Assembly: GCA_973895155.1 (NCBI GenBank)
Contig: OZ316892.1
Coordinates: 14,756,001 to 14,820,000 of the forward strand
Length of the DNA: 64,000 nt
Source: Marsupella aquatica
Taxonomy: Eukaryota; Marchantiophyta
Direction of reading: 5' to 3'
Below, one piece after another: positions 47,152 through 58,125 of this stretch (position 1 is its first letter; each line of letters starts with the position of its first letter). Position numbers and translations under genes: made by a program. The notes below the pieces were generated by a model, which searched no databases, was not told where the DNA came from, and saw only the letters and a program-made list of their open reading frames with translations.

Positions 47152-48458
47152 CTCTAAGGTCCTGGTGTGCAGCGGTGGTGTGGGTGTTGATATAATATAT
47201 ATGTAGTCAAAAGACAACGCACATTTGCCGCATGCAATGGTGGAGAAAGGGTTGAGGAGAGCAATCTAAGTCATGGGCGAGTAAAGCAAGAATGATTGGA
47301 TTTTTGCGGAATTTAGGTTTTGCACTTAGTAAGTTGGTTTTCTTTGTAAATGTATAAATGCATTCTCTTCTTTGTATTTTAGGATTCCTTTGTATTTTGG
47401 TGCAGTTATCCGGTTGTGCACTTAGGGTTGCAGTTATGTGTTTGAGTGCTCTTCTTCCTTTGTTATTTCGAGTTCCATTGGAAATGAGTTGCGCTTAGGG
47501 ATGGATTGGCGGTTAGGTAATTTATCTCGTGGGGCTATGGTGCCCCTCTCGATCTGGTTTGCCTTCACGATTTCCTTCAATGTCTTGGCTATGGCCGATT
47601 GCTTGGTTCTTCTCCCCCTTCCTCGATTTTCCCTCTCGTCCTCCTTCGATGGCGTTCTTGGGCACTTATTTCTTCCTTCTTTGGTCCAAGCTAATCAGTG
47701 CGCGAGCTATCGTTCAACATCGGGCATTCATCGCCCCTATCCGCTTTGATTTTTTAAGAAGGTCTTATGGTCGATTTGTGTCTCAACTTTTGTTTCTTCG
47801 TTTGCCTTCGCTGCTGTTCTTCTCAAATCCAGGCTATTTTATCTCGGGATCGTGAAATTGCAATCCTTCGATCAGAAAGGGGGCATTTACTGCTTCAACA
47901 TCGGGCTCCCTCGCTCCCTATCTCCTTCGATTTCTTTATCCTTTCGAAAGAGTCTTCGCCTCCTTGTTTTGCTGCTGTGTTCTCAAAAGCAACAATCGCA
48001 GGCGTAGGGGCAGAGCGGTGTGCAACAAGCTTTCTGCTTATTCCATTTCAATTCATCCTCCCCATAAACTGTCAATTCGTCTGCAGTCTTCTTCCGACGT
48101 TTGCTCAAACCAGGCTCTGCTTCTGACGATGAATTTCCGATGGCCTCTCGCTGCTAGCGGCCCTACTGTCGAGTGCCCTTTTTAATTTTCCTTTCCATCA
48201 ATCCTTATCGATGTGTTTCTTCGATCCTTATGAACTTTTCAGTTTCTGCTTGACTCTCTGGTTTTCTTCTTGATTCTCTATTCAGAATTCTCTTCAAGTC
48301 CTTATGAATTCTGTGTTTTTCTGCCCTCGACTCTCTGATCTTGGATCCAATGTCTTTGTGCTCCTTAGATTTTAAAGTCGTCCTCTCGATCCCCCATAGA
48401 AAAATTTCAATCTTCCCTGGTCTTCTCCTTTTTATCTCGCTCCACTGGCTGAGTCCTC
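47152..48458 (-). other. Leader of copia element 2
   Basis: About 1.3 kb between the primer site and gag. The plus strand is pyrimidine rich (many cttc, tctc runs), so the element transcript would be purine rich. Two similar segments recur: caacatcgggc(a/c)t with ccccta(t) followed by c(c/t)gctttgattt or ctccttcgattt, at about 47720-47750 and 47897-47935. No conserved open frame. Confidence 0.65.
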
Positions 48459-48470
48459 GTGCTGATAACG
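48459..48470 (-). other. Probable primer binding site of copia element 2
   Basis: Immediately inside the 5' LTR the minus strand reads CGTTATCAGCACGAG. A TTATCAGCACGA-like sequence at this place is common in plant copia elements of this branch and is thought to pair with an internal part of a tRNA. The tRNA itself is not proved here. Confidence 0.6.
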
Positions 48471-48584
48471 TGTGAGAGTATGAATGGAATGAATCATGTA
48501 TAGTCTGTGGTGGTTGGTACATATAGTGGTGTCGGTCCGGTGACTGGCTGATCCGGTCGTCCGGTCACCAGGTAGAGTCTAACA
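48471..48584 (-). repeat. 5' LTR of copia element 2
   Basis: 114-bp LTR, one substitution from the other copy (tctgtgg against tctatgg). It is followed by the target duplication GTTTT. Confidence 0.95.
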
Positions 48585-51415
48585 GTTTTGTAATAGTACC
48601 CCGGCCCACAAGTAACCAATTGCGAGTAAGTGAGACTCTGTATCACATGCAATGGTTTGGGTAATAATTCACGAAAACATGAGAAAATAGTTTTTTAATG
48701 CTTTCTATCCTCATCTTCTAAAATATTCTATGAATTTTCCAAGATTTGATTTGAATTGAAGCTCAAGGGAGTCGCTTTCATGAGTGACACATCAAGTGCA
48801 AATCATTTGAGAAAGAATTATTAAGATGTTAATGAAAATATTATATTTTTAAATTTAAAAATGAATAGATATCATCACATGATTGGTGTCATACAATTTT
48901 ATTGAAAATGATTAAGGGGGTCATAAATAACCCAACCCATCATACATGATGTATGGCTCTCCATATATATTGACCCCTTGATATTAAAAGACCCCTAGTG
49001 TTATTCCACAAAAATTTATTAGTCTTCTGCTTATCCCACTAAAAAATACCATACTTGTTTTGAGTGTGATGCATGGGAAAAGAATAGGTGAGGACCCCAG
49101 GGTTGAATTAGCCAAAATTTCACGGAATGGACCCACCCACCTGAACTGTGTTTACACAAAGAGTTTAATGCCTGCCCAAATTTTAATTACAATACAGGGT
49201 TCAAAATTGGACGCTCTTTATCCAACAAAGAAGCAAAGAGCTAAAAGAGCATTTTGTGACGAGGAGGGCCTTCTGTTGTGGGCAGGGCATTCTCACTTGG
49301 TCTTGACAGTAATTTAGGGAAAATTGAGCAGTGACCACAGCGAGGACCACAGCAACTAAAACCTGTCCATGTCAATAGTTGACCACAATGAAACTTGCAG
49401 GCAGGCAGCCTTGAGGCCCTAAATTGTTTAGGACAGCTCCCTCCCAGCAGAGCTTTACCCAACACATTGAATTTGAGTCAAGAATCATACTTTACTGGTC
49501 ATGTTTCATTTAGGGTACCTAACCCATCCCCTCGAGGAGATAATGAGCTATATAATCCCCAAGGCCAGTCAGGCCGAGAGCGTGAAGTTTCTCAGGAGGT
49601 GGGTTACCATATACATTGCTTCCTGATTTTCCCAATAGTTATTTTTGTATTTCCACAAACAAGCAGCCAAAATCATTGCTCCACCCTGTGGGCTCTACCC
49701 AAGTAAAGAGCAGTGTTGAATTTCAATTATAGCCCCAGATCAGGCTAGCCAGGGACATGGCCCACAATCCCCCACAAGAAAATATAGTCACCTAGCCTCA
49801 GACTCTCTAACTGCCTTGCTCAAGAAAAGGCCCAAGTGGTGCAGTTTTCTAGCATTGCAATGAGTTCTTGTTTTGGGTTGAGTTGGGCCCTATGGGTGGC
49901 TCTAAAACAGTCTGGGCCATCATCTTCTTTTTTAGTTCCCTCTAAGATGAAACCTAGCCTGTATAATGAGTGGAAATGGTTGCAATTGGCCTTATTTAAG
50001 AACTGGGGGTCCATTCAGATATCTTCTACCAAAAGATCCTACTTGGCAAGCATTGGACCCAAGTAAATGCTTAATCTATGGAGTGTTTTTTGTCTAGAAG
50101 TTTAGACCACCTCCAGAGGTGGTCCAAACTTTGGCTCCTTTATTCAAGGGATCCGCATTCATCCACGTTCGTGTCAAAATAACTCTGGTCCAAATTTAGC
50201 TTTAGAACAAGAAGTGGCCCTCCAGTTTGCTTTGGCGAAAGACTTCATGCGGCATCTTGTAAAACCACCATAAGGTGAGGGATGTGAGGTTGAGGATGAG
50301 ACTCTCATGAGCTGACGGCTCATGGAAAATTCATTATTGCAAACCATGGGTCCCAGTCATAGATGATGCCCATTTCAGTTTAAATAGGTGATATGCGAGT
50401 GATCTCCAATTGTTCAAAGTGTCAAGTCTTTTGAGTGCAAAGGGCTTTGGTGAACCCACTTTGGGACTCGCTCTGGGATGGAGGTTTGTGCAAAAGACTG
50501 TCAACTTATGAAGCTTGAACTCAGAATTTGCTAATAGGTACACTACTACCACCGGACTGCACTTCCTTGGATGACTGATCTAGCCATTACATGAATCCAT
50601 GCACAAGAGGAAACATTTGGAAATGTGAAGACACACACCCTCATGTAATCTTCCAATGTGCAATGTGTGATAACAGGCAGCCAAGGGGCAACAATGAATG
50701 TGTTTCCCCAAAACCATTTCTTACTATCCTACCCCCAAACTCATAAATTACTGACCTGCCACCAAAATAATCAGTTGTTTTTTATATGAGTTAACTTAAC
50801 TTGAATTACTAACGTGGGAGGACACACAATTATTTAGTTCCTGGAATTATGAAGGCTCACAATTCTCTGGTGCTAATTGTAAGAAAACCGTCGGATCCAG
50901 ACTAGACAGCAATGCGGAACATGAGAGCACTCAATTTCACACTACACCAACAAGACACACTACGATCATGGAGAATGTTCTCCCTCCAACCTATACCCCC
51001 CAAGGGGGACTAAGATGTGTGGGCCTAAATAAGTGGATCTTATCCTAAACTAACCAAGGGTCAATTAACCCTAGTAAGGGCCAAACTAACTATAGTCGGG
51101 AACTCGATTCAATTCCTAACACTAATCCCCTCCCCCGTCCCCTCCAACTGTACCTTCACCGCGGACCAGATCCCCCCACTGGAATGTGCACGTCAATTAT
51201 TGTCTACAAGCTAAACAAATTGTGTTTTGGTCTAGGCCCGGGTTGCACTTATGGTTGGATGGGCTTACCTTAGACAAATGACACAAGGTATAGACTTGCT
51301 AAACAACCCCACTTACAAAATGGGGGCAAGGTGATAATTAAATTAGTTTTGAGCGCAGGTCGGTTAGTAATTTTGAGTGATTTGAGAGCCAAGCTTTGGG
51401 AAAAATGAAAAGTAA

Positions 51416-51488
51416 AAATCTCTTTCCAAGAAAGGTCATCCATACTCTCATATAAAATCTCTTTCCAAGAAAGGTCATCCATACTCTC
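51416..51488. repeat. 34-bp direct repeat, period 39
   Basis: aaatctctttccaagaaagg through catactctc occurs twice, at 51416-51449 and 51455-51488, without a difference. Confidence 0.9.
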
Positions 51489-51524
51489 CCTCATGAGTAA
51501 AATATAGTACAGTTTAGTAAGCAT

Positions 51525-52385
51525 TTTGGGATATAATGCCTAGAAAAATGAGAGCTTGATGCTTGAGTTTTGAGGGGCTATTATTGCCCATAATGCTTTG
51601 GGAAAGGACCTTAATACACTTTGAAAGCCTGTGCCAGTTTTGTGTTTACTAGTTTTAGTAACAATAGAGTAGGTTCTTCACAATGAGAGTTGATTCAAAT
51701 CTTAACTATGAATTCTTCTCCAAAAACCCCCTCCAAATTACAAAGAGAAAAATCATGCCCCTCCAAATCACAAACAGAGGAAGGAGACTGATTGCACACA
51801 AAAAGCAACTAGATGGTTGAGGATTGTTCCACAAACTGAGACACAGGAGGGAGATCATGGAGGTATGTTCTAGGGTTACTAGCCTGTAAGCCTATGACCA
51901 GAAACTAAAGTAAACCTGATTTAAGAGCTTTCTTGGAGCAATTTAGAACCCCTGCCTAGACCTCCATTGGTTACTAGCCTGCCAGCCTGCCAGCCTGTGA
52001 CCAGAAAGTGAAGTAAACCTGATTTATGAGCTTTCTTCGAGCAATTTAGAACCCCTGCCTAGACCTCCATTATAGTAGGTACTTGTTATATAGAAAAATG
52101 TTACTTCCAAACTAGAGAGTATGGAAATAGAAGATACCCCAAAAATGGTTACACCTGATAACCTGCATTTGCATTCCTTGTTAGCCAGGGAAGCCTAGAC
52201 CTCCATTATAGTAGGTACTTGTTATATAGAAAAATGTTACTTCCAAACAAGAGGTTACGAGTATGAATAGGATAATGTCCTGGTTAGAGGGCATTGTGGG
52301 ATATAATGCCCTGAAAAATGAGGGCAGTAGCCCGAGTTTTGAGGGCATTATTTTCAATAATGTCCGTAACTAGGACATTAATATA
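51525..52385. repeat. Two separated copies of a ~90-bp segment
   Basis: 51525-51615 and 52290-52385 share attttgggatataatgcc (attgtgggatataatgccc), gaaaaatgag and gagttttgaggg, plus a final ggaccttaata / aggacattaata. Divergence is appreciable. They bracket the array at 51879-52260. Confidence 0.7.
51879..52260. repeat. Nested tandem duplication
   Basis: A ~95-bp unit (tactagcctg...aaacctgattta, gagctttctt, gcaatttagaacccctgcct) occurs at 51879-51968 and 51972-52072. The tail of the second unit plus the following ~55 bp (gcctagacctccattatagt, tagaaaaatgttacttccaa) recurs at 52192-52250. Confidence 0.85.
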
Positions 52386-52884
52386 CGAAAAAACTTGAGT
52401 GACTTTTTGGTGACAAACAAGAAAAATTGAATCCCTGAAATAGAAAATTCAGATTAAAGGGTTACACATGATGACCTGTATTTGCATTCCTTGTTATCGG
52501 AAAAAATTACTTTCCAACAAGAGCTTATGGGAATATAAGGTACAGTTGGCTCTCTCTCCATGCTCTTATCTGTAAACGCACAAAACCACAAAATTTGCAT
52601 TTAATGGATAATGCATGCCCATTCTTGGTAGAAATTAGAAATGCGCTTAAGGCGGGTGCGCACAGAATTAGGGCAGGCATATGAGGTACGAGCGTGACTC
52701 ACTAAAGGAGGGACCCTAAATTTAACAAACGCACTTATTGATAAGTGCACTTTTTAGGGGGTGTGCGCTTATCAAAGAATGCAACACCTAGTTTAGTGCA
52801 TGCAGGATCCGTCTTTCCAAGAGCGTGCACTTAGTTAGAGAGACTCAACTGTACCTCCAAATCTGGTGACACATGAATACATCT

Positions 52885-52980
52885 GCATTCCGTTGAGAAG
52901 TTGCGAACGGACGATTTACTCAGAGAACACGGTAATGTTCCGTAGAGAAATTACGGACGGTTTAGTAAGAGAACACGATA
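52885..52980. repeat. Two ~45-bp imperfect units
   Basis: tccgttgagaagttgcgaac and tccgtagagaaattacggac each lead into ggac, then ttta and agagaacac. The period is about 49 bp. They lie roughly 230 bp upstream of the aspartyl aminopeptidase start, so they may be in its promoter. Confidence 0.75.
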
Positions 52981-53134
52981 ATTAATGTAATAATGGTAAT
53001 AGGCTCATAGGCACGAGCGATGCATAATCGTAGGCGTGGCGAAGAATGTGTCCGGTTGGTTGGTAGATGGCATTAGGGCATGGAGCGCGTCGGTGCCACT
53101 GCTGTGCTGCCAGAGAGACGGAGAGGACGAGAAC

Positions 53135-53174
53135 GGGAAGGGGACGGGGACGGGAAGGGAAGGGAAGGGAAGGG
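53135..53174 (+). promoter_or_regulatory. G-run tract, possible G-quadruplex in 5' leader
   Basis: Eight runs of three or four G separated by one or two bases (GGGAAGGGGACGGGGACGGG then AAGGG repeats), ending 32 bases before the ATG at 53206. The sense strand carries the G runs, so the RNA could fold into a quadruplex if this part is transcribed. Confidence 0.6.
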
Positions 53175-53205
53175 AAGGCGAACGAGAAGGGGCATCGCCG
53201 GAGTC

Positions 53206-56200
53206 ATGTCTCTGCTCCGCACTGTCCATCCTCGAGCTTTAGAGTGCGCAGGAGGAGGAGGACGAGCGAGGGTAGCAGCAGCTCGCTTCGCGTATTTCGG
53301 TGTCGTATCAGCGGAACTGTATCATTGCAGAGGCGACACTCGCGGAGGATTGGTTCGGATTGTTAGCGAGCCGGTGGCTGTTGGTCGTGTGGAGAAGCGT
53401 AGAGTCGATTTGAGGCAGCAGCAGCAGCAGCTCGGTGGTCTTGGAGTCCACCATTACCGTTTCTCCCTATTGCGGAGAGGGAGCGGCGGTGCGCGTGGCA
53501 TTTTCAGCTTGTTGGGATCTGAGGAGAGAGGAGAGACGCCGGCCACGATGGGGAAGGAGACCGTCGCGGAGGAGCTCGTTGAGTTCATCAATGCTTCGCC
53601 GACTGCCTTCCATGCCGTCCGTGAGTTTTTAACCTCTCTCGTATTCTCGCTCTTGACCTATGGTGTCTTTAACGACGCACCATGTTAAGAAAAGTCAATA
53701 AGAGAAAACATCGGTGAGTCAGTAAGCGAAACAAGCAAATGCGAATGAGGATTTGGATAGAGAAACTATCTGAGAGTGAGAGACTCGGAATAGGAATTTA
53801 AATAATTCTAAAGTCCAGTGGTCTCAAGGATTTGAGTACTTGCGAAGTTGCACTTCCCGGTACTCTTGTCCCATTCTAAAAGGGTTTCGGGTCATAACGA
53901 GGCTTTGAAATTTACATTCTGGCGAGTTTGTGTATAGGCTGCATTGTGTGCTGTGGGATTTTTCGCGCCGTCAGTCTTTGTCCGGTATCAGGTTAGCTTG
54001 TTGAAACTACCAATTGTTACCGTGGCGGTAAATTGGAGCTCAGGAGCTGTGACTGATGAATGCAAACGATTGGAAGAATCTCCTTGGACTAGATCGTACT
54101 AGTTCGTTTGTGGTCACTGCCCACAGATTGCCGGACGGGAAACTTATCCCACGTAGTTCAAACGCTAATCTCTACTGTGTAGCACTCATTTTGTTATCTT
54201 AGTCTAGACCGGAGATATGGCTTACGCTTCCACTCAATTCGAGAATTCGAAGCTTTGAAACCCTTACACACATCTACCGAAACCTGTGACGTCCATTGTG
54301 GGAGAAAGGGATTAAGTAGTCACTTTTGGAACTACTGAGTTGTGCAGGCGAGTCCAAGACTAGGCTGTTGGAAGCAGGTTTTGTCCAATTATCTGAGCGA
54401 GAGACATGGAAATTGGAACTTGGGGGCAAATACTTTTTTACACGTAACCATTCTACAATTCTGGCCTTTGCGATTGGAAAAAAGTATGTGTACCCGTCCT
54501 TGTTATCGAGATTATTGCATGACGACTATACATTAATCAATTTCTTGATATCCTGTAATTTCGACCAGTTTAAGCGTAAGGAAATAACTTGTGTTTCCAT
54601 CGGACATTGCAATTGACCTTGGCTAGACCACCCGAACTGTGCAGATTCGAGGCGGGCAAGGGATTTCTGGCAATTGGAGCGCACACGGACAGTCCTTGTC
54701 CAAAACTGAAACCTGTCTCGAAGGTACGTCTACTGCAGATTTGCAATGAGGCCTAGTTGTCTGTTGATTGTCAAAAGCTGGTTGGGGTTTAGGGTTTTAG
54801 GTTTAGGGTTGAGGTACCTCTGCTTGTTCTGTTGTAGTGAGATTTGTAAGTCTACACCTAACAGTGATTAGTATGATTGTGTGCGTGTACTGGACGGGGT
54901 TACTTGGGGTATGACCTCTGTGGAGATTGTTTTTGTTTCGGTGATAGGATAGTACAGATAACAAAGAATAATGCACCTCTTAGACAATTGCCTTATCTTG
55001 CTCATTTTCCAGCCGTTGCAACTTCGCTTCGTCTCAAAGACTTCTCCTTTGGAAGAGAATACAGATCCCCCACACCTGGAAAAGTGCAGAGTATGCAGGG
55101 TTTCCAGGTTAGGAGGAGACGACATCTGTTTTACTGAAGCTGTGAAGTCTCTGTTGGCTGGGAGGTGGAGTGGAGCAATAGAAATGTAGTAGAATGGTCT
55201 GGCCGGTGCTGTGAAAGAGACCTTTGCAAGAAAGGACTACACATTTTGGAGGTGTACAGCGCATGTATGTCGCTATATGGATCAAGTTTTCAGGATTTGT
55301 GTTTGATCAGTTTCTGGTGGCAGGTAGCCAAAGGAGGTTACTTGGAGATCGGAGTCCAGACGTATGGTGGGGGTTTGTGGCACACGTGGTTTGATAGGGA
55401 TTTGACTGTGGCTGGTCGAGTTGTCGTCAGGCGAGCGAAGGATGGAACAGAGTCATTCTCGCATGAGCTGGTCAGAGTTCCACGCCCAATCCTCCGGGTT
55501 CCCACTCTGGCCATTCATCTGGACAGGTGCTGCATTCTGTTTCAGAATTGTGATCTGCCCTTAAGCTTATGGTGAAATATTACTTCAAGATAATGTACCA
55601 TGAGAATTTATGCAGTGCACCAAACATTTCATGCAAAATTAAAAATGCGGTAAGACTCCATGAGTTTGGATTGTGTGGGATGGCCCATCTCAAGATTATA
55701 TCAACCTTCTTGGACGTCTTGATTGCAGAGGGGTTCTCGAGAGTGGTTTCAAGGTCAACACCCAGACTCATCTTGTACCAATCTTGGCAACTGCGATCAA
55801 GGTCAGTCGATGTCCTCTGGGTTCTTGTAATCATTCACGTGCTATTGCACTCAATTGTGGATCGCAATATCATTGAACCACAAGTCGTTTTCAAGGAAAC
55901 CTCCTCATCAGCAGACGTAGATTGGATTCAGATCCTCTTGGGATTTCCATTGAAGGAGATTATGTGTTGTTTATTACGAGTCAATCGTGTGCAGATAGCT
56001 TAACAAGGAATTTGATTAAATGCAATGACTCTTGGTACGTCTGATACGTCTGCTGTAACTTCTTTCTTGATTTTCAAGTGTAGCTGGGAAGGAACAAGTC
56101 GGTTCTGCTCTTGCTAATAAACACTACATGACAACAGGAAGAGGCAAGCAAGCCTGTACCACCTACTCCTTCTGGTGATGGCAATGGTGGAAGTGAGAAA

Positions 56201-58125
56201 AAGGTTTCCAAGACTTCCAATCATCATCCACTTCTTTTGCAAGTAAGTTGAAACTTCTGGTGACGTCCAGTAGTTTTGGTAAAGTGCACTAGTATCATAG
56301 ATAAGCAAAAGAAGTTTGTTTCTTGCTTTCTTCCCGGACTATAGTTGTTGTACATTTCTTTCTCAAATGACCGCATTGGGTTTCCCCTAAATGATATCCT
56401 GCAACCGTTTACTATAATGATTTGGGGTCTGACATCAAAGCAAAATTGATGCTGCGTACTCGCAGGTTTTGGCAGAGCAGCTTGACTGTCATCCAGAAGA
56501 TATTACCACCTTTGACTTGGATGTCGTTGATACGCAACCAAGTGCGATTGGTGGGGCCTTGAATGAGTTTATCTTCTCTGCCCGCTTAGACAACCTGTGC
56601 AGTTCATTTTGTTCTTTGAAGGTGAGCTTGTCTGATATTTTAAGGATTGACTTGTGGATACATGGTCCTGTTTTCATGTGCGCTTAGTGTATTGCAAGCA
56701 ATATGCATGCAAGAAATGTCAGGCATTTCAGGCTAGAGCTTGAACATATTATGAACCCATCGTATGCAAGTTTCCTACAATTCCATCTTGTGCCATTTGA
56801 TAATTGCAGGCCTTGATTGATGCCTCCTCAAGTGAAGGCGCTCTTGACGGGGAGACAGGCGTGAGGATGATTGCTTTGTTTGACCATGAAGAGGTCGGGT
56901 CTTCTTCAGCTCAAGGCGCAGGTTCACCTGTCATGGTTGATGCTCTTCGGCGAATTACAACTTACTTCACGAAAGAGACTTCTTCGGTAATTTTGACCAA
57001 CTTATCCCAATTTCATATATAACTTTACATGGGTCATCAAACTGTAGTATTATTTGAATTGTTTCTTTATGCTCTATTGCCCAATGGGATACCATGGGCT
57101 CAAGAAGGTCAGAGTCGCTTTTCACATTCTATGTTCATACTCGTGACGACTTTTAAACAATACTCGAAAAATATTGTTCTACTGGAAACAAACTCACTCT
57201 GAAGAAACTTTGATGTCGCTAAGCACCCTCCAGTAAGGTTCCTCAATACACGCCAGACATGCTATCTTCTTACCGGTTACGGTTTATGCTTCATTGTATC
57301 GGCAGGGCCTTTATGAGCAAGCAATTCAGAATAGCTTTTTGGTATCTGCAGACATGGCACATGCGTTGCATCCTAATTATCAGGTAAGCGGTAGCGTTCC
57401 AAATACAGCTGAAAAATCCTTGTAATCATTTTGGGCATTCTCGGCTTCCCGGCTTTGGCCGGTTCTGCTCAAGTGTGCATTTTTATTTCTTGAAATGGTT
57501 GTCAAATGTTGCAAGGAAGAAATGGAATGGCATCCCTTGACATATTGTAGCGCAGGACAAGCATGAGGAGAATCATCAACCCAAAATTCATTCAGGCACT
57601 GTTATCAAGCACAATGCTAATCAGCGCTATGCCACAAATGCTGTCACTGCTTTCCTTTTCCGGGAGATTGGGGATCGAAATCAGTTACCTTCGCAGGTAA
57701 TGTCATGTCCTTAATTGTGGTTTGCTTTCAAGGTCATTAGATTGGACGCAAATGTCTCTTGACGTTCACCACAGTGACCGAATTTGCACATAAGTATTCT
57801 TCTGAAGTACATTTGATTACGTCATTGTCTATTGTACTTGATCAAGACGTGCGGAACGCAGAGTAATAACTTCACAAGGTTTAATTACTGTTGTGTATCG
57901 CAGGACTTCCTGGTGAGGAACGACATGGCTTGTGGATCAACAATAGGCCCTATATTAGCTAGCGGAATTGGTATACGAACAGTGGACGTGGGAACTCCAC
58001 AATTATCTATGCACAGTGTTCGAGAGATGTGTGGGGTCGATGATGTCGGGCATTCCTATCTGCACTTCAAAGCCTTCTTCGAGGGGTTTACACATCTTGA
58101 TGCCAAACTCCGTGTTGATAATTGA
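53206..58125 (+). CDS. Aspartyl aminopeptidase (M18 metallopeptidase)
   Basis: Removes N-terminal Asp or Glu from peptides using two metal ions. Eleven exons: 53206-53620, 54348-54483, 54645-54723, 55324-55526, 55729-55801, 56138-56242, 56466-56621, 56810-56986, 57306-57383, 57556-57696, 57904-58125; 594 aa, open throughout, all GT-AG. Visible metal and catalytic residues are in [10 protein letters not shown] (H197, D199), SARLDN (D379), [10 protein letters not shown] (E416, E417), SADMAH (D464) and LSMHSVREM (H558). [20 protein letters not shown], near the middle, is a Gly/Pro-rich surface loop. The catalytic part starts near [20 protein letters not shown] at 53548, 480 aa from the end, the usual family length. 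The ATG at 53206 adds 114 residues ([17 protein letters not shown]...), Arg- and Ala-rich with few acids, like an organelle leader; one Arabidopsis paralogue also carries such an extension. The frame stays open back to an ATG at 53080, which would encode the G-run tract; I judge that unlikely. Confidence 0.95.

Larger units (their letters stand above)
42104..48584 (-). mobile_element. Short-LTR Ty1/copia retrotransposon, recent but inactivated
   Basis: Minus-strand copia element of 6,481 bp with LTRs of only 114 bp (42104-42217 and 48471-48584), TGTGAGAG...TCTAACA, differing at one base. A perfect 5-bp target duplication GTTTT flanks it (42099-42103 and 48585-48589). Internal order is gag, protease, integrase, reverse transcriptase, RNase H. 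The gag-pol frame from 47151 is interrupted by TGA (46807-46809), TAA (44974-44976), TGA (44869-44871), TAG (43390-43392) and TAG (43360-43362). At least two frameshifts occur in the RNase H part (near 43130 and 42620). A leader of about 1.3 kb precedes gag. Confidence 0.95.
48590..53010. other. Spacer rich in short duplications
   Basis: No gene recognised. It holds four sets of local duplications, listed separately (51416-51488, 51525-52385, 51879-52260, 52885-52980). The open frames in this stretch are short and unmatched. Confidence 0.5.

Noticed and set aside
53080-53205. Upstream ATG of the aminopeptidase at 53080
   Set aside because: It would translate the aaggg repeat into a Gly/Arg/Glu run. 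The ATG at 53206 gives a more plausible leader.
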